Origin: an uncultured Lysobacteraceae bacterium | GTDB taxonomy: Bacteria; Pseudomonadota; Gammaproteobacteria; Xanthomonadales; Xanthomonadaceae | NCBI GenBank assembly: GCA_946480825.1 | Contig: CAMLLG010000086.1 | Coordinates: 1 to 15,381, forward strand | Length of the DNA: 15,381 nucleotides | Reading direction: 5' to 3' | Shown: piece after piece, positions 13,330 through 15,381 of the stretch | Layout: each line of letters opens with the position of its first letter | How positions within the stretch are numbered: the first letter of the stretch is position 1 | Program-made: the position numbers and the translations under genes | Notes under the pieces: model-generated | Told to the model about the DNA's origin: nothing | The model's database searches: none | The model's input: the letters and a program-made list of their open reading frames with translations, nothing else

Positions 13330-15381
13330 ATGGCAGATAGCTTCCACCGCTACATGATGGTTTGGCTGTTGGCAGTGATCGGCAGTGCCCAGGCGAAAGA
13401 CCACGGGCATACGCTCGATAGCTTCGACGACCCCGCGCAGTGGCGCGTCATCGCCTCCACCCAGGTCAGCGGCGCGATCCACGTCGACGACGGCGCGCTG
13501 TGTCTCGATTACGACTTCAACGGTGTTTCCGGCTATGTCGGCATCCAGCGCGATGTCGCCATCGATTATCCGGAGAACTACCGTTTCGATTTCAACATTC
13601 GCGGCCAGTCGCCGGCGAACGATCTGCAGTTCAAGCTCATCGATGCCAGCGGCGACAACGTCTGGTGGGTGAATCGCCCGCGCTACGCGTTTCCACGCGA
13701 TTGGGCGTCCGTGCGCTACAAGCGCAGGCATATCGGCAAGGCCTGGGGCCCGGGCACCGATCCCGCGCTGCGCGCCAGCGCGAAACTCGAATTCACGCTC
13801 AACAACAGCGCCGGCGGCAAGGGCAGCGTGTGTTTCGACGACCTGCGCTTCACCGCGCTGCCGCCGGATGCGACTGAGCCGAAGATCGCATCGGCGCGCG
13901 CGACGGCTGCCGGCCGCGATGCGGCGAATGCGATCGATGGCGATCCGGTCACGGCGTGGCGTGCGCGTGGTCGACAGCGGCTGTCGCTGGACCTCGGCGC
14001 GTCCACCGAATTCGGCGGCCTGCGCCTCGACTGGGCCGATGGCGCGCAGCCGACCGATTACGCGGTGCTGGCATCGGACGATGGTCGTGTCTGGCGCACG
14101 CTGCGCGATGTCGCCGGCAGCGACGGCGGCCGCGACTGGATCGCGCTGCCTGAATCCGAAGCGCGCCATCTCGCGATCGAACTCCGCGGCGATGATGAGA
14201 AAACAACCGCTCTCGTCGAGGTGCGCGTCGAACCGCTCGCCTTCGCTGCCACGCCCAACGATTTCGTCGCTTCGGTGGCGAAGGATCTGCCGCGCGGCCG
14301 TTTTCCCCGCGGTTTCAGCGGCGAACAGCCGTACTGGACGATCCTCGGCATCGATGGCGGCCTGGAACAGGGGCTGATCGGCGAAGACGGCGCGATCGAA
14401 GTCGCCAAGGGCGGTTTCAGCATCGAGCCGTTCGTGATCGTCGATGGAAAACGCCTGAGCTGGGTCGATGTCCAGTCGATGCAATCGCTGCAGGACGGCG
14501 ATCTGCCGATTCCGAGCGTCGACTGGTCGCATTCCGAAGCGCAATTGCGCACCACCGCGTTCATGGACAGCGATGCATCGGGACGACGCACGCAGATCGT
14601 CGCGCGCTACGTGCTGCGCAATCCCGGCGCGGAGGCCCGCGACTACACGCTCGCGCTCGCGGTGCAGCCGTTCCAGGTGAATCCGCCGAGCCAGTTCCTC
14701 AACACCACCGGCGGCGTCAGCCGGATCGATTCGCTGGCCATCGCGAAGGACGGCGTCGTGCGCGTCGACGGCCGTCCGCGCGTGCATGCGCAGCGCGCGC
14801 CCGATGCGACGTTCGCGACCCCGTTCGACGCCGGCATGGCCGCATCGCATCTCGCATCGGCAACATTGCCGTCGACGGATGCGGTCGACGATCCGACCGG
14901 CCTCGCCTCGGGCGCATTGCTCTATCGCTGGCGGTTGGCGCCGGGCGAATCGCGTCAAGTGGCCATTGTCGTTCCGATGTCCGGCGAACCATTCTGCGAG
15001 GGCGAGAGTGGCTGCGACGCGGCGCAGCGCCAGGCACTCGTCGCCGAACGCTGGCGCGCGAAGCTGGACGGGGTGCGTTTCGTCGTGCCCGAGGAAGGAC
15101 GGCCGCTGGTCGACACCCTGCGCACGTCGCTCGCGCACCAGCTGATTTCGCGCATCGGTCCACGGCTGCAGCCGGGCACGCGTTCCTACGCGCGAAGCTG
15201 GATCCGCGACGGCGCGATGATCGCAGAGGGCCTGCTGCGGATGGGGCGCGACGATGCGGTGCTCGAATATCTGGACTGGTATGCGCCGTTCCAGTTCGAG
15301 AACGGCAAGGTGCCGTGCTGCGTCGACGATCGCGGCAGCGATCCGGTGCCGGAGAACGACAGCCACGGCGAACTGATCTTC
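13330..15381 (+). CDS. Secreted F5/8 type C domain protein with a probable alpha/alpha-barrel glycosidase domain, partial (3' end beyond the window)
   Basis: The frame is open for 684 residues to the right edge with no stop. The ATG at 13330 has GAGAG nine bases upstream; ATGs at 13354 and 13357 are alternatives. A signal peptide is likely (MMVWLLAVIGSAQA, cleavage near residue 22). Residues about 28-177 look like a jelly-roll carbohydrate-binding domain (TLDSFDDPAQW to SVCFDDLRFTAL). Residues about 178-304 form a discoidin/F5-8 type C domain (AANAIDGDPVTAWRARG, LSLDLG). The rest begins a larger domain with VQPFQVNPPSQFL (445-457). Near the edge it carries ARSWIRDGAMIAEGLLRMGR (621-640) and PENDSHGE (674-681), a pattern like six-hairpin glycosidases that use Asp/Glu acids. 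I cannot name a glycoside hydrolase family. Its place downstream of the transporter suggests it acts on the same saccharide outside the cytoplasm. It may have its own promoter after the REPIN. Confidence 0.8.
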   Translation, partial: MADSFHRYMMVWLLAVIGSAQAKDHGHTLDSFDDPAQWRVIASTQVSGAIHVDDGALCLDYDFNGVSGYVGIQRDVAIDYPENYRFDFNIRGQSPANDLQFKLIDASGDNVWWVNRPRYAFPRDWASVRYKRRHIGKAWGPGTDPALRASAKLEFTLNNSAGGKGSVCFDDLRFTALPPDATEPKIASARATAAGRDAANAIDGDPVTAWRARGRQRLSLDLGASTEFGGLRLDWADGAQPTDYAVLASDDGRVWRTLRDVAGSDGGRDWIALPESEARHLAIELRGDDEKTTALVEVRVEPLAFAATPNDFVASVAKDLPRGRFPRGFSGEQPYWTILGIDGGLEQGLIGEDGAIEVAKGGFSIEPFVIVDGKRLSWVDVQSMQSLQDGDLPIPSVDWSHSEAQLRTTAFMDSDASGRRTQIVARYVLRNPGAEARDYTLALAVQPFQVNPPSQFLNTTGGVSRIDSLAIAKDGVVRVDGRPRVHAQRAPDATFATPFDAGMAASHLASATLPSTDAVDDPTGLASGALLYRWRLAPGESRQVAIVVPMSGEPFCEGESGCDAAQRQALVAERWRAKLDGVRFVVPEEGRPLVDTLRTSLAHQLISRIGPRLQPGTRSYARSWIRDGAMIAEGLLRMGRDDAVLEYLDWYAPFQFENGKVPCCVDDRGSDPVPENDSHGELIF

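Noticed and set aside
12964..15366. An 800-codon open frame on the minus strand opposite the F5/8 domain gene
   Set aside because: It is antisense to a gene with clear domains and signal peptide. Its translation is rich in Arg, His, Asp and Ala without motifs, as expected from a G/C-biased shadow frame.
1..15381. CRISPR arrays, tRNA or rRNA genes, transposase genes and phage genes
   Set aside because: No regular direct-repeat/spacer pattern, tRNA arms, rRNA signatures or mobile-element proteins were seen; the only mobile-type sequence is the REPIN-like pair.

Overview
The window looks like a chromosomal segment from a high-GC gammaproteobacterium of the Xanthomonadaceae/Lysobacteraceae type (Lysobacter, Luteimonas or a relative). 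This rests on the scpA-scpB-rluB cluster beside yciI-bolA, on a sugar locus that combines a large TonB-dependent receptor with a LacI regulator, on strong G/C third-position use, and on REP-type palindromes with the core GTCATCCCGGC. The genus is inferred from style, not from a database match.

Left part (1-2934, minus strand): a housekeeping cluster read right to left, scpA, scpB and rluB. The first two encode the SMC-associated condensin subunits. The third is a 23S rRNA pseudouridine synthase that runs off the left edge. ScpB carries a long acidic tail partly encoded by a 12-bp minisatellite. Positions 2935-3458 hold no recognisable gene. A small plus-strand pair follows, a YciI-family protein and a BolA-family protein that overlap by four bases.

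Right part (4126-15381, plus strand): a carbohydrate-uptake locus. It begins with a LacI-family repressor gene whose promoter overlaps an imperfect 14-bp operator. A perfect copy of that operator, TGTAACCGGTTACA, lies upstream of the next gene, an Oar-like TonB-dependent receptor. After an intercistronic hairpin come a lipoprotein with the glycoamylase-like fold (PF10091, the fold of GH144 endo-beta-1,2-glucanases), a sugar-binding lipoprotein and two MalF/MalG-type permeases. The enzyme and binding-protein genes are 9 bp apart and the last three genes overlap by 4 nt. A 280-bp spacer with strong hairpins and a REPIN-like inverted repeat pair separates these from a large secreted multidomain protein: a beta-sandwich domain, an F5/8 type C domain and a probable alpha/alpha-barrel glycosidase. 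That gene is cut by the right edge.

The inferred working model is as follows. An oligo- or polysaccharide crosses the outer membrane through the TonB receptor and is trimmed by the lipoprotein hydrolase and possibly the last gene's product. The fragments are taken up by the ABC importer, and the LacI protein releases its operators when it binds an inducing sugar. A beta-glucan, possibly beta-1,2-glucan, is the best guess for substrate, but only from the enzyme fold. No ABC ATPase gene is present in the window.
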